A stretch of DNA of 64,000 bases. Source: Manis javanica. Lineage: Eukaryota > Chordata > Mammalia > Pholidota > Manidae. The stretch spans positions 115,644,991 through 115,708,990 of the forward strand of contig NC_133166.1 in the NCBI RefSeq assembly GCF_040802235.1. The letters are read 5' to 3'. This document shows, piece after piece, positions 1 through 13,759 of the stretch (its first letter is position 1; the number at the start of each line of letters is the position of its first letter). Both the position numbers and the translations under genes were made by a program. The notes beneath the pieces are model-generated. The model did no database searches. It was given only the letters and a program-made list of their open reading frames with translations, and had not been told where the DNA came from.

Positions 1-1295
1 TGAAATGATACTTTCCTTTTTCTCCATGGAGAGAAAAGCCAATAAAAAGATTAATGGGCAATGTTTAATAAAATCGAACCTATTCCTTTTTTTAAGTTTT
101 TTTTTTTTAAACAGGAAAAATAGAGGGGGTGATCTAAAAGAAAAACAAAGCAATGATGATATTACATATAGTTAACGAATAATTCTTCCATTAAAGGCAA
201 GGGCATAAACAATTTATTGCACATTTTGGTGGCAGAGGGGAAATACAATTAAATTCACTAATAGCCACAAGAGTTTTTATGTTCCCGGAGGACCCTGGTT
301 TCCAATGTAGCTTATTCCTTTTCATCCATAGCAAAAATGGTACATGGCAGAGATGACAGAATGCTATAGACTACTTTCCACATATTTTAATTTTGAGAAA
401 ACATTTTATTAACAATAGACAACGTAGATTACACTGCCACATTCCATTGGATATGAGCTGAAAGTGCCAAACAGCCTACTTGTGAAAACAATATAAATGA
501 TGACTAATGTAAATCAGGTCTACAGATATTATACCATCATATTCATAGTTTCACTGGCACTACTCAAAGATGTTAACGTAATGTTTTCTATGAATATAGA
601 TGCTCAAGCATTTTACATTTTCCTTCTCTCCATAACAAATCAACAAGGCAAAAAGAAGGTATCCTCACTTTTAAAAATCAGGAAAAAAAAGTGACTTGCC
701 CATAGGTAATCATTATAACCAAGCACTAGATATGGGAGCTTTATTTATTAATCCGTAATATTCCAATTTCCAACCCTAAGGCAAAAATTGACATGTATAA
801 TTATAACTGTATCTTCAATAGTGTTTTGACCCCGAAGACTTCAGAAGATTAAACCCCTACCCTAAACTCCCCATCAATCATACCTCCCCGGAGTAAAACC
901 TAGACGAACAGAGAAGCAAAATGCTTCTCCTTGTCCTTAAAACATCCCAAGCTTGACTCTCATGTACTGAGACTGTACTATCTGTTACTCTTCACCCCAT
1001 ATTCAGAGCCTGCTCTTTCTTAATATATTTGGCTATCTAGTCCTTCAGCCAATGTTGTAGTAAAAGCAAGAATTCAGGAAGAAGACATATTGATAGCAAT
1101 AGGCAGAAACAAAGACAAAAAAAAGAGCTAAAAAAGCAAACACATGAGTTAAAAATAGTTATACACCATATACCAGTTTATACTCTTCATTTCAAGCCCT
1201 GATATTCATCATGAGGATACCATTCATCATGATGATCCACACTTGAGAAGAGGTTAATCTGTGTTTTATACATTCTTAAGAAAGAACTAAGCCTC

Positions 1296-2670
1296 TTCAG
1301 CAGCTGGTGTTGACAAAACTGGACAGCTACATGTAAGAGAATGAAACTGGATTATTGTCTAACCCTGTACACAAAAGTAAACTCAAAATGGATCAAAGAC
1401 CTGAATGTAAGTCATGGAACCATAAAACTCTTAGAAAAAAATACAGGCAAAAATCTCTTGGACATAAACATGAGCAACTTCTTCATGAACATATCTCCCC
1501 GGGCAAGGAAAACAAAAGCAAAAAAAAACAAGTAGGACTATATCAAACTAAAAAGCTTCTGTACAGCAAAGGATACCATCAGTAGAACAAAAAAGGCATC
1601 CTACAGTATGGGAGATTATATTCATAAATGACAGCTCCAATAAAGGGCTGACATCCAAAATATATAAAGATCTCACACACCTCAACAAACAAAAAGCAAA
1701 TAATCCGGCAAAAAAATGGGCACAGGATCTGAAGAGACACTTCTCCAAAGAAGAAATTCAGATGGCCAACAGGCACATGAAAAGATGCTCCACAACACTA
1801 ATCATCAGGGAAATACAAATTAAAACCACAATGAGATATCACCTCACACCAGTTAGGATGGCCAGCATCCAAAAGACAAACAACAAATGTTGGTGAGGAT
1901 GCGGAGAAAGGGGAACCCTCCTACACTGCTGGTGGGAATGTAAACTAGTTCAACCATTGTGGAAAGCAGTATGGAGGTTCCTCAAAAAGCTCAACATAGA
2001 AATACCATTTGACCCAGGAATTCCACTCTTAGGAATTTACCCTAAGAATGCAGCACCCCAGTTAGAAAAAGACATATGCACTCCTATGTTTATAGCAGCA
2101 CTATTTACAACAGCCAAGAAATGGAAGCAACCTAAGTGTCCATCAGTAGATGAATGGATAAAGAAGATGTGGTACATATATACAATGGAATATTATTCAG
2201 CCATAACAAAACAAATCTTACCATTTGCAATAACATGGATGAAGCCAGAGGGTATTATGCTCAGTGAAATAAGCTAGGCAGAGAAAAACAATTATCAAAT
2301 GATTTCACTCATCTGTGGAGTATAAGAACAAAGAAAAAACTGGAGGAACAAAACAGCAGCAAAATCACAAAACCCAAGAATGGACTAACAGTTACCAAAG
2401 GGAAAGGGATTGGGGAGGATGGGTGGGAAGGGAGGGATAAGGGAGAAAAGGGGGCATTACGATTAGCACACATAATGTAGGGGTGTGGGGACATGGGGAA
2501 GGCAGTATATACAGAGAAGACAAGTAATGATTCTATGGCATCTTACTACGCTGATGGACAGTGACTGTAATGGGGTATGCCGGGGGGGACTGGATAATAG
2601 GGGGAGTCTAGTAACCATAATGTTGTTCAAGTAATTGTACATTAACAATATCAAAATAAAAAATAAAGAA
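1296..2670 (+). mobile_element. 5'-truncated L1 (ORF2 C-terminus, 3'UTR, poly-A tail)
   Basis: The sequence aligns by eye with 51,390-52,770 of the larger L1 in this window, starting at the same ORF2 region and ending in an A-rich tail. It has many in-frame stops, so it is dead. A 9-bp direct repeat AAGAAAGAA at 1,278-1,286 and 2,671-2,679 is a plausible target-site duplication. It is partly A-rich, so it is suggestive rather than decisive. The 3'UTR contains a G-rich stretch typical of mammalian L1s. Confidence 0.85.
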
Positions 2671-3324
2671 AAGAAAGAATAGAAACATGTTAATGTATTT
2701 GTAGATTTCCAACTAAAATGGGAAAATAGTCTTTGTGCTTTATATTAAAGCACTTCGTGATAGGCCTTAAATGTATTATCAGGTTTCTCCTGTAAATGTA
2801 GAATATAATTTTTCTATACTTTGAGACATAAAAAGGAAAGCTTAAGGAGAAATGAGAAAAACACCAACCCCATTTAAACCCTCATTTTCATAGGAGTTGC
2901 TCAGCTTTTAATAGCAATAAACGGCTACCTGTAAACCGGTTTAGTTGCTCTTCTGGCTGCCAAAACAGAGCTAAAGAAGTCAGCAGGTAGAATAAGGAAG
3001 CTGTCAAGTCAAGCTGGCTCAAAACAAAGCTGTGGTTTGCAGGCGGAGCCCTGCACCATCTCTTCCGTTCATATAAGCTGGCAGGATGTAGAAACAGGAT
3101 CCCGACCCAGCCACTGCTTCAGAGAACCAAAATATTTTGCTTTGACTTTCTAGTCTATTAAGCTTGTGGTTTGGCAGGATCTGTGTCTAAAGTGAACCCA
3201 AAACCTTATGATGGTTCTACTGAAGAAATCAGAGTAACAACAAAATTGTCCTGACTCTAGAAGGAAAGCAGTTTTTAGAGGGGCATGGGAGACAGAGAAG
3301 CTGGCCTAACAATAAATACAGCAA

Positions 3325-3560
3325 TGGTAACAGCTAATATTCTTAAGTGTTTTCTATGTGCCACATGGGAGCTTCACCTGTATTAATCTCATTTAATCTT
3401 CATAATAAATGAGGGGGAGGGACAATTATTATGTCTACTTTACAGATAAGAAAATTGAAGCATGAGAGGTTAAATAATAATTTTCCCAAGTCACTAAATG
3501 GTAAACAACAGAACCAGGATTAAAATCCTGGCTAACTGGCTCCAGAACTGGTAAACACAC
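3325..3560 (-). repeat. MIR SINE
   Basis: The sequence matches the MIR consensus in reverse orientation, with recognisable blocks for the 'actatgtgcca' arm, the 'tttacagataagaaaattgaagc' core (split here by substitutions) and the 'gaaccaggattaaaatcctggc' region. It is an old tRNA-derived SINE shared by mammals. Confidence 0.75.
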
Positions 3561-3719
3561 TCTCTGTGAAGCCTCTGACTGTCTATAATACGGAAAGAGA
3601 GCAGCATTCTCTAATTCCAGTACAACAAAAGATAAAGCATTACATATTATTTGTCAACTATGAGAATCAGACAGGGCTTGTGGTACACCAAGTTTAAACA
3701 GAGAATAGTTCTGGTATCA

Positions 3720-3885
3720 GGAAATCATGAATTATGAGACAAATCCCAGTTCTACCTACTGCTAAACTGTGTAGCTTTGCAAAAATGCTTTTACCTCTCA
3801 CTGGGCCATGATATCACTTTCTGGGAAGGGGATCTTAATACCTGCTTCTCATGGTTATCGCAACACACGGTGACTGCTCAATTAA
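3720..3885 (+). repeat. MIR-like fragment
   Basis: A plus-strand match to the MIR body: 'aaatcccagttctacctactg', followed by 'aactgtgtagctttgcaaa' and 'cttttacctctcactgggcc'. It is divergent and fragmentary. Confidence 0.5.
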
Positions 3886-4215
3886 TCAGGTTCACTTCAT
3901 TCAGGCATCAGTTCAAATGTCATCTCACCCAAGGCCTTCTCTGACCACCCTATCCAAAGCAGCCCTTCCTCCAACACTCTCAATTCCCCAACTGTTTTAT
4001 TTTTCATCGAGGCACTACTCACTATTCACTATTTATTATAAACCTACCAATTGCTTATTATCAGTCTCCTTCCACTAGAATATACATCCTAGGAGAGAAT
4101 GGACTTTGTCAACCTGGATGCTGTAGTTTCCCTGGCACCTGCAGCAGTGCTTGGCACACAGAAATAATAAGTATTTGCTCAATGCTATAAATATTTGTTC
4201 ATTCAACAAATACAG
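3880..4215 (+). repeat. L2 LINE 3' end
   Basis: This is a typical L2 3' tail: 'tcatctcacccaaggccttctc', 'ctagaatatacatcctag', 'cagtgcttggcacacag' and 'aagtatttgctcaatg' occur in the expected order. It is an ancient LINE shared by mammals. Confidence 0.75.
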
Positions 4216-6457
4216 ATTTTCATTCAATAAACATTACAAATAAACAGGCACTGTTCATTTGACAAATGTATTTATGAAGCATCTATAAAGTAACTAAATA
4301 AATCAGTGGAATTATTTCAGATGATGATAACTAGTTGTGAAGATTTATAAACACCTAGAATGGACTGGGCAGGTGAGGGCAGCTTTCCCAGGCGGCAGTT
4401 CAATTTAGACCCGAATGACACCCACAGCCAGCAACATGGTGATCTGGGAACAAGGCATCCCAGGTAGAGAGAACAGTGCAAAAGCCTGAAGGCAGGGGTG
4501 ACCATGTCTAGGCCCAGTTTGCCCAAAAACAAGTGAGCATGGGAGAGAATGAACAGAAGATGAGGTCAAAGACACAGGAAGGGGCCACATCATGAAGTAT
4601 TTCCTAGGTCATGACAAGGGGTTTATTCTAAGTATGATGAGAAGTTATTTGATGGTATCTCTTATCTTCACCTGCTAGAACATACACTCTGTACACATTC
4701 AAGATCAAGGATTTTGTTTCTGGCACATACCAGCTGGTCTATAAGCATTTTGCTAAATAAGTGAAGTGGAAGATTATGAAGAAGGGAGTGACATGATCTA
4801 ATTTTCATTTTGAAATACCACTCCGACCTGCTACTAGTGGTTACCTTCTGGGAGTAGACTAGGGTGGCAGAGTATGAGCAGAATTACAAACAGTAGAGTG
4901 CGGTGTGTTGAGAGGTACCATAAAACAGAAAACAGGAGGAAAGGCTACTCGCTAAGCCTCAAAGCCATTTGGTGTTTTTAAACAACAGACAGGAAAAGGT
5001 CAGTGAGGAGGGACCAAATAAATGACAACTGATGTCCTAAGCCTTTTGGGTTTTCTAAACTATTAAAAAAAAAAACTTCTACAAAGAATCTCTATCTCAC
5101 CTATGAAAAGAGGAACCAAAGGAAACTCAAAGACAGACAAATAGACACCCACACAAAATGTTCTGGAGAACAACTGTTAAGGAAAAACAACTTCCTATAT
5201 CTAAGCACAATAACCAGGCTAAATTCCCTCAGGGACAATTAATGTGCCAACTATATCCAAATGTTACCCGGGGAAAACTCTTGCTCATTATGAGGTTTGG
5301 GAAGCAAACTGTCACTTGGAGGAGTTGTACAGTCCACAAAGAGAGGGACAGGTATTGTAGTAGGTATCAAGTTTTAAAACATTACTCCTTTAGTGACATT
5401 GGGTCACTAAAAAACATACAGGGTAACTTACGTATAATTTCTAAGATGCATACCACAGTTCTAAATAAATGTTTGCCAAAAAAATCTATGGATAGTACTG
5501 TTACTAGAAGTACTGAAAGAGCTGTAAGGCTGAATGAGACACAGGGGCATCTGGGAGTTGACAAGGAACTTCCAAAGAGAAAGAAGGAAGAACAGTATTC
5601 AGGATCAGGAAAATTGGTGAAGCTAGAACAAAACTCAGACATTCTCACCTGTAGTCTATCTTAACAATTTTATGGTCTAAAGGAATCTACACGAAAGCTA
5701 AATAAATATATGAATGTGCCATTTTCAATCCTACCTTATCACCTATGCCTCACCATCCACCCAGCATGAGTAAAGCAGTGGTCTAGAACATTCTCCATTC
5801 ACCATTTTTGCTATCACTAAAAATGAACAAGCAACTCTAGAACCAAGAATGGAAGATAATGAATGGAGTGAAACTTTAGCCCCCTATGTCTTCATCCATT
5901 TAATATGTACTTTTTTTTTTACAGCTTTATTGCAAACAAACTTCATAAAGCTCAGTCCTTTAAGTTATACCATCAAGTACAGCTGGTATGTGTATTTAAA
6001 TACATATTTTTAAAACATTTCTGTAATACATGTTTATTGTAGAAAATTTAGAAATCACACACACACAAAAATGACAAAAATTAATACAACAAATAATCCT
6101 ACCATTTAAAAACCATTTTGTAGTTAGTACCTCCAGTTTTCTCAAGAGATATTGACTAAGACCTGAAACTGTGGGAAACAAATGGCAGTGGGGTACCAGG
6201 AAGTAAATTCCCTACAGAAAGAAGGGAGCAGATTAGAAGGTAACATTTAGAGGAGAAAAATTACTGAAGGAAACTAATGGGCCCTTGAAATAGTGAAGAA
6301 AAAGGGTATTTAAAAATTATTTGGAAGAGGACAAAAGTATTCAGTTTAATTAAATGTATAAGGAGAAACTAAAAACAGTAATACTTAGGCAATTTTTTCT
6401 CTAAAACAAGAGTTATTTAATAGAACTTTCTGTGGTCCTGGAGGTGTTTTAGATCGG

Positions 6458-6620
6458 CCCTGTCCAACATGGAAGCCACTAGCCAGCCACATGTGACCAG
6501 TATGACATGAAATGTAGCTAGTACAACTAAGAAAGGGAATTTTGAATTTTATTCAATTTTAAGTATTTTTAATTTAAATAGACACATGTGGCTAGTGGTT
6601 ACTATACTGGACAGCACAGC
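6458..6620. mobile_element. Short hAT-type DNA transposon with inverted ends
   Basis: The left end (tgtccaacatggaagccact, followed by agccacatgtg) is an imperfect inverted repeat of the right end (cacatgtggctagtggttac, followed by tatactggacag). The interior is AT-rich and non-coding. The 'agccacatgtggctagtggctac...ttggacag' signature is that of non-autonomous Charlie-type hAT elements (MER3-like). The family name is from memory. Confidence 0.65.
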
Positions 6621-9600
6621 CTTAAAATAGTTTATCATCTTAAGATAGAATGGAAAGTTAAATGGAATGCTTTAAGGAACTGTTTTGTAGAAGATATATA
6701 AGCTAAGTAACAATATATCATCATTTACTGGCCTTCTCTACTACCTGTACCCAAGGTACAGGCCAGGTACAAGGCTGCCTAAGTGGCTCCCTGAGCTGTG
6801 ACCACAGCTATTCTCTGGTTTGTCATAGGTAAAAAGGAGCACAGGTCCAGAAGGCTTTCTAATTAGACAAGTGCCCTGTGAATGGAAGGAGGAAAACACT
6901 CTGGAGTAGTTGGTGCCTCAGCATCCATCTTGGTTCTCTAAAATTCTCAGAAGCTATGCTGATTATTAGGCCTAGAAAAGGGAGGATTCTATCAGTGCCA
7001 GAAACAAACCAACTTGCTCAATTCCATCCCAAGGGGCCTCTGAAAGATGTTCTAAGACCAACTTCAAATTGTCTTTTCTCAAGTCCTTAATACTACTCCA
7101 AACCCATGCTGGAAAAAGACCAACTCTTGTAATCACTCCCACAGCTGCCCTGGATTCCTAAAGTACTCCCAGACTGTGACACCACAAATGCAAGCCAAGC
7201 CCACTCCAAATTTCAGAGGAACCACTGAGCCTTCAAGTCCAGGCCAAAACAAGATAAGCCTCCTGTGTTGAAGTAGTGAAGAGACACAGCCCAAACATTT
7301 TGATTTTCACTTCCCTCATGCACACTGAGCCAAGCAATAACAGCAATGGTGGCAGCTTACTGGCTTAGCTAAGAAATTGGAAAACTCGTTTAAAAAGAAA
7401 TCACATAACCACTAATGTGTCCAAAATATCTGTAAATCAATACATGTAAAACGGACTCTGTGAAAGTCATTCTCTTTCTGACCTAAGGAATCTGAGCTTC
7501 CACTGGGACGGTGGATAATAGTACCCCGATAGACAGGATATTCTATTACAACACTCACAAAGTGAAACTCAAATCTTCTAAGATACACATATGCTTTTAA
7601 GACTTTTAAGGCTAAGAAAACAAAAGATATTTCACCAGGTATCTCTTATTTGATCAGCTCCATTTACTTCCCATCTATCATTTAGGAAATACTTTCTCCT
7701 ACAGATCAGTAAGTCCTATTCTGTTTATTTCACCCATGTTATAATGGATGACAAGTAAAAGTATTCCCAGTCAATGGATGAGAAAACTAAGGTGCGGAGG
7801 GGTTTGCCCTGGTATCAATAAGAACACAGTAATATATTCTAGCTTGCCTAGTGCTTTCGTGGTTGTAACTGCCCCTAAGTGCCTTCACAAAAGCTACACT
7901 TCTACTGCAGGCCAGTGATGCCAACTTAACCACGACCACCTCCTTTGGCTCTTAACACTTTTGTCCAGTAAGGCTTACTTTAGTACCCGCTTTAAAAAAA
8001 AATTTTTAATGTGCTCGAAGGAGAAATGTGGCTGATAACTACTGAACTCCTTCCTAAATACACATATCAAGGACATGCAAGTATGCTTTGGACTCAAAGA
8101 CAGATGTGATATAGTTTATGAGTGATATAGCAGAGTACATTTTGCCTCCTAATAATCAGTTTTACACACTGAAGAAATGTACACTTGTGAAATTTAATAA
8201 CTTTTCCTCCTCTCCTACTTAACTCAAGAGAAAAGAAGCATCAGGGAAGTTTTCACCATACAAAGACGGAAAAGAAGGGATCAATAATGAAGACTCTAAA
8301 CCACCTTCCCTTACTATCAAACAACATGCCACCTGCTGTCTCCAATGCGCCTCACCACCAGCCATACCACAGACCGTAGCAGAGGAAGTACTGACTATGG
8401 AGGGAAAGCAATGCCAACTTGAATATCAAAGCTGTGAATTTAATAAAGGAACTATGACAGACCTACCTGCTTGTAATGGAATCCTAAAGCCAACTGTATT
8501 TCTCAGTGATAAACTCTGGGGAGTGAGAACAGAGAAAGGACTGGGATTTTTTCCTTTACTATTTTCATCTTTCTGTACTGCTTGAATGTCGAATCACGGA
8601 TATGTATTAATCTTTTTATTTTTAAAACAATGGTAAAAGGGCAACAAAGAGAACAATTCAGTTATTTTAAAGCCAACTATTAGACATGCTCTTCAACCAC
8701 AGAAAGTTTTAAAAAAATTAATATGGATTCTCGGCAATTTAATAGATATTAAATGAGAGCAGACCGCACACCTGAGAAACAACTTCAGTGTTCACCTTTA
8801 CTTAAATATCGAACAAAGGGAAAATTGTTTTTTTTTCTAAAAGCAAATTATATTTCTATAGGGACCAAGAAAAGGGGCATGACCTTCCTAACACACAACT
8901 TTTCAATTCTCTCTCTCTTCTCTGTACTAGGTGGAATCACATTTGCACAAGACTGAATCTCACAACATTCTTCTATCTAACCTTGGATCATCATCATGTT
9001 TACATTTTTTAAGTGTGTACATCTCCCATGTCTGTGTCTCATTTGAGTTACCTCTGACAAGAATGTTAATTCTAGGCTCTATACAGAACACTGTATACAG
9101 TGCATGTTGCCGATATAGTCTAAACAACATGAGTAAGTACACCAAGGAGACCTCAAAATAACAAGATGATTCTAATAACCAACTGGAAAGGCCAATAGCA
9201 GGACACTTTCTCCCCACAGGGTGTTATTTTCCAACAGCATGCTCCAAAGAGCACAAGTGTTCCACAAGGAGCTGGGAGGCACAAGAGTAACGGCTGAAAA
9301 ACAAAGAGCGACAGCTGACACTCAAGGATCCATTAGTAGACATGACATAACTGCATGCTCCCCGCAGGTGAAAACAAGTCAGCCTAAGCCTCTCACACCA
9401 ACTTAGCATAACACGACCGATTTAATCACTTTGCCTGGCTGTTTCTTGGACTAATAGTTTGTTACATGGTCTTTTCAGCGACCAACAGGGGCTAACCAAA
9501 AATCGACAGCAATCAGGGATTTTATGTATCCCCCTCTGATGAACAGCAGCTTCTTGCCTGGTGGCTCATGCCTTAAAAAAAATCTAACAAACTAGAGAGG

Positions 9601-10039
9601 GCAGCTATCCGCATCACCTGTCAATAGTGATGGATGTGAAGGAAGAACTGGCAAGCATATATTACTAACATGAGACCCATGTAGGAAAGGGCACAGTGCT
9701 TTTCTGTTTGAAAGAGGTGGATTAGAGTACTTCCCCTCTAGATGGGCTCATATAGAAAGAGAGAGTCCTGCTAAATACCACAAGAGGAATACCATTACAT
9801 ACTCCCACTTGAGTGTGGTGACGTGCTAGGACGCTGGCCAGAGCAAACTAACCTAACGTGTCTCCTGATTTCCCTAAAGAAAGGACAGAGAAAAAAATAA
9901 AGGGTAAGTCAGTGGAGTGAATGCAGAAACACAGAGAATGTGAAGGGGTGAGAAGAAAACAATCTAATATTATATATGCAAAGAGCAAAGAGCAATTTCA
10001 CCCCTATATATGAAGACAACCTAAAGAAACATTTGCAAG

Positions 10040-10570
10040 GGCACACAGGAATCCCAGAAAAAAATACTTCAAGTATTACTGGTCAGGTAAACAGCAAACA
10101 ACCCAAATGTTCATCAAAAGGAGAACCATGTATATTCATTTAATGCAATTCTATCCATTAGTGAAAATAGTTAAACTAGAGCTACCATACAACACTGATG
10201 ATTCTTACAAACTTTAAAATATAAAGTTTTAAAAATATACACACTAAGTCACAGAACACATACAGTATAGCATTTGTATAAATTTCAAAAACACTCAAAA
10301 CTAAAAAGTATTCAGAGATGCGCATATGTAATCAAACTATTTTTAAAAGAAAAGGGATATAATAAACACACAATTCCGAACAGTGTTTACCTTTGTAGGG
10401 AGGAAGAGGGGGATGTGGTCAGGAAGAGCCCTCCTGAGGGCCTCAATATAATTGGTAATGCTCTATTTCTTAAGCTGAACCAAGTATAGAGATGTACTTC
10501 TCATCATTTTTTAAATGTATCTAGGATATATATTTTTGTATGCATGAAATAATTCAAAATAAAGGGGTGG
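10040..10570 (+). mobile_element. Old L1 (L1M-type) 3' end
   Basis: The stretch preserves the order typical of an L1 ORF2/3' end: 'caacccaaatgttcatcaaaagg', 'tatattcatttaatgcaattc' and 'catacagtatagcatttgtataa', then a terminal segment ending 'ataattcaaaataaa'. It is much more diverged than the L1s at 42-53 kb. Confidence 0.6.
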
Positions 10571-11239
10571 AAGGACAGAATTGAGGGTGAAACCAGACAA
10601 GGTTCCCTAACTCCCACTTACACATCCATCTGACCAAGGCTACTTTAAGAGTAAGGAGTCAGCCCCAGACTCCACAACAAGAGAATCAACTCAGTTTAGA
10701 GATGACAAAAAGATTACCTCCAGGCACTTTTCTGGGCTTACTGGGCAAAACCAGCTCCACAGTGTCTATTCAGGGAGTAAACTGTAAGACATGGCACACT
10801 GTCCCCAAAGAGTTGGAGAAAGACTGCCCTGCCAGCACAGAAACAGAAAATATCCCACACTCAAGCATATTTTACCAACTAAAGGAAGGAAAATCCCCAG
10901 ATGGTTCCAACAGACAGAGGAATGGATTGAATTTAGGAACAAGGCAGTAATTTTATGTAGCCCAGCAGGGCTAGGAGAATTAGCAACCAGTTAACGGGGG
11001 ATGTGGAGGAAGGGGGAGGTGAAAAATACACTGGGAATACACTAAATAGGACTTTGACAAGAACATACCTGCTGGGACAGAATGTGTGTGATGTGAAGCA
11101 CAAATGAACATGTGCACTTAAGACTAACCAGAAGCCCCAAGGGTTACTGTATGGGCTTCACCTGGCGGAAGGCGACAACCGAGTTTGGCACAAGCTGAGT
11201 ATCCTGGGAAATAACATCCAAAGGCATCTGTACCACATC

Positions 11240-12607
<1,368 letters not shown>

Positions 12608-13599
12608 TCAAGAATGGTGGAGCCCCAGCAGCCAGCTGGGGGCCGCAGGCCGCCAAGTTTTACTCCTGCTCCTCTCCAGTGTGCGCAGTGGCTCAGGGAC
12701 CTAGAGTCCAAAGCCCCCTGGCAAGGGTGGATCATAATGCTAAGCTTTGGCCCATCTGAAGTCGGCCTGCTTTTTCTCCCCTTCCCCAAAAAAATCATTA
12801 AGTCTCAAGCCCCCTTTCCCTACCCTGTTTCTTCCACATGGAATGTTTTTTTCTGCTTCACTTACTAAGTTTCTACAGTTCTGTTCCTCCCCAGGCCATT
12901 CAACTGTCACATCCCCAAAGATCTCCCACACTGCACCCCACCCCAGAAACCATCTTGAAGCCTCTCGTTCATCAGCACCTGAGTACCTACACTTCCACTA
13001 ACGCCCATGGTACCACAGCAGTATGTGGCATCTCTTCACAGCACTGGGGCAAATGCCTGTTAGACCCAGCAGTCCAATCTAACCTGTCAGGTAGACCTTT
13101 TGGACAGGTTTCAAGGAGAAAGCAACCCCCTCACGCACACCAAAACCTGGAAACTGTGTGAAACCACCAGTGGCTCACATGGACTCAGGACAATCTAGAT
13201 TTTGAGCTGTATTCTCCCCCAGGTAAGGACATCCACTCTTTCTGCTACAGTCTATTAAGGAAGGCCTGACCTGGCCTACTTCCCAAGCCCACTGTACTTC
13301 CTCAGCCGAGCCAGGGCACTAAGCTGGCTATTTTTAGTCCCCAAGGACAAAGTGATAGGGTTAAACCAGACCTAGAGGTACTTCCCCCAGAGCCGCCCAC
13401 AAAAGCAGGCAGTGGTAATACATGTAATTTCAGCAATGCTGTGGCTTCACCACCAGACTCACTGCAACATCCAAACCAGGTGTCTTGCCCGCCCAGGTTA
13501 CTAGGACAGTGCTGAGGTGGTATAAATAAGCTGTTTTAGTCCTTTTGCAGGAGGAGATTAAAAGGAGACAACAGAGGATCAGGAGTGTTATATATTTAC

Positions 13600-13759
13600 C
13601 TCTTAACTTGGGAAACAACTTTATTTACAAAACTGGTCTAAAATAAGAAGAAAAGACAAGCTCTTGGGAACTGTAGGAGAGCTGGCTCTTGGGGACCAAT
13701 GTGTGAAGCCCAGGCATCCAAGTAAAGGGCCTAAAGAAGGTTGGGTGTGTGATGGGGGC
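13600..13759 (-). other. SF3B2: SF3B2 3'UTR with poly(A) signal
   Basis: The region directly downstream of the SF3B2 stop (13,762-13,760) on the minus strand is short. It contains a canonical AATAAA at 13,625-13,620, so cleavage is expected near 13,600. Right of it (12,560-13,600) is the short spacer to PACS1, in which I see nothing recognisable. Confidence 0.75.

Noticed and set aside
5158-5664. 168-codon open frame in PACS1 intron 1
   Set aside because: No recognisable domain, ordinary intronic composition, and no promoter or splice signals. It is likely chance.
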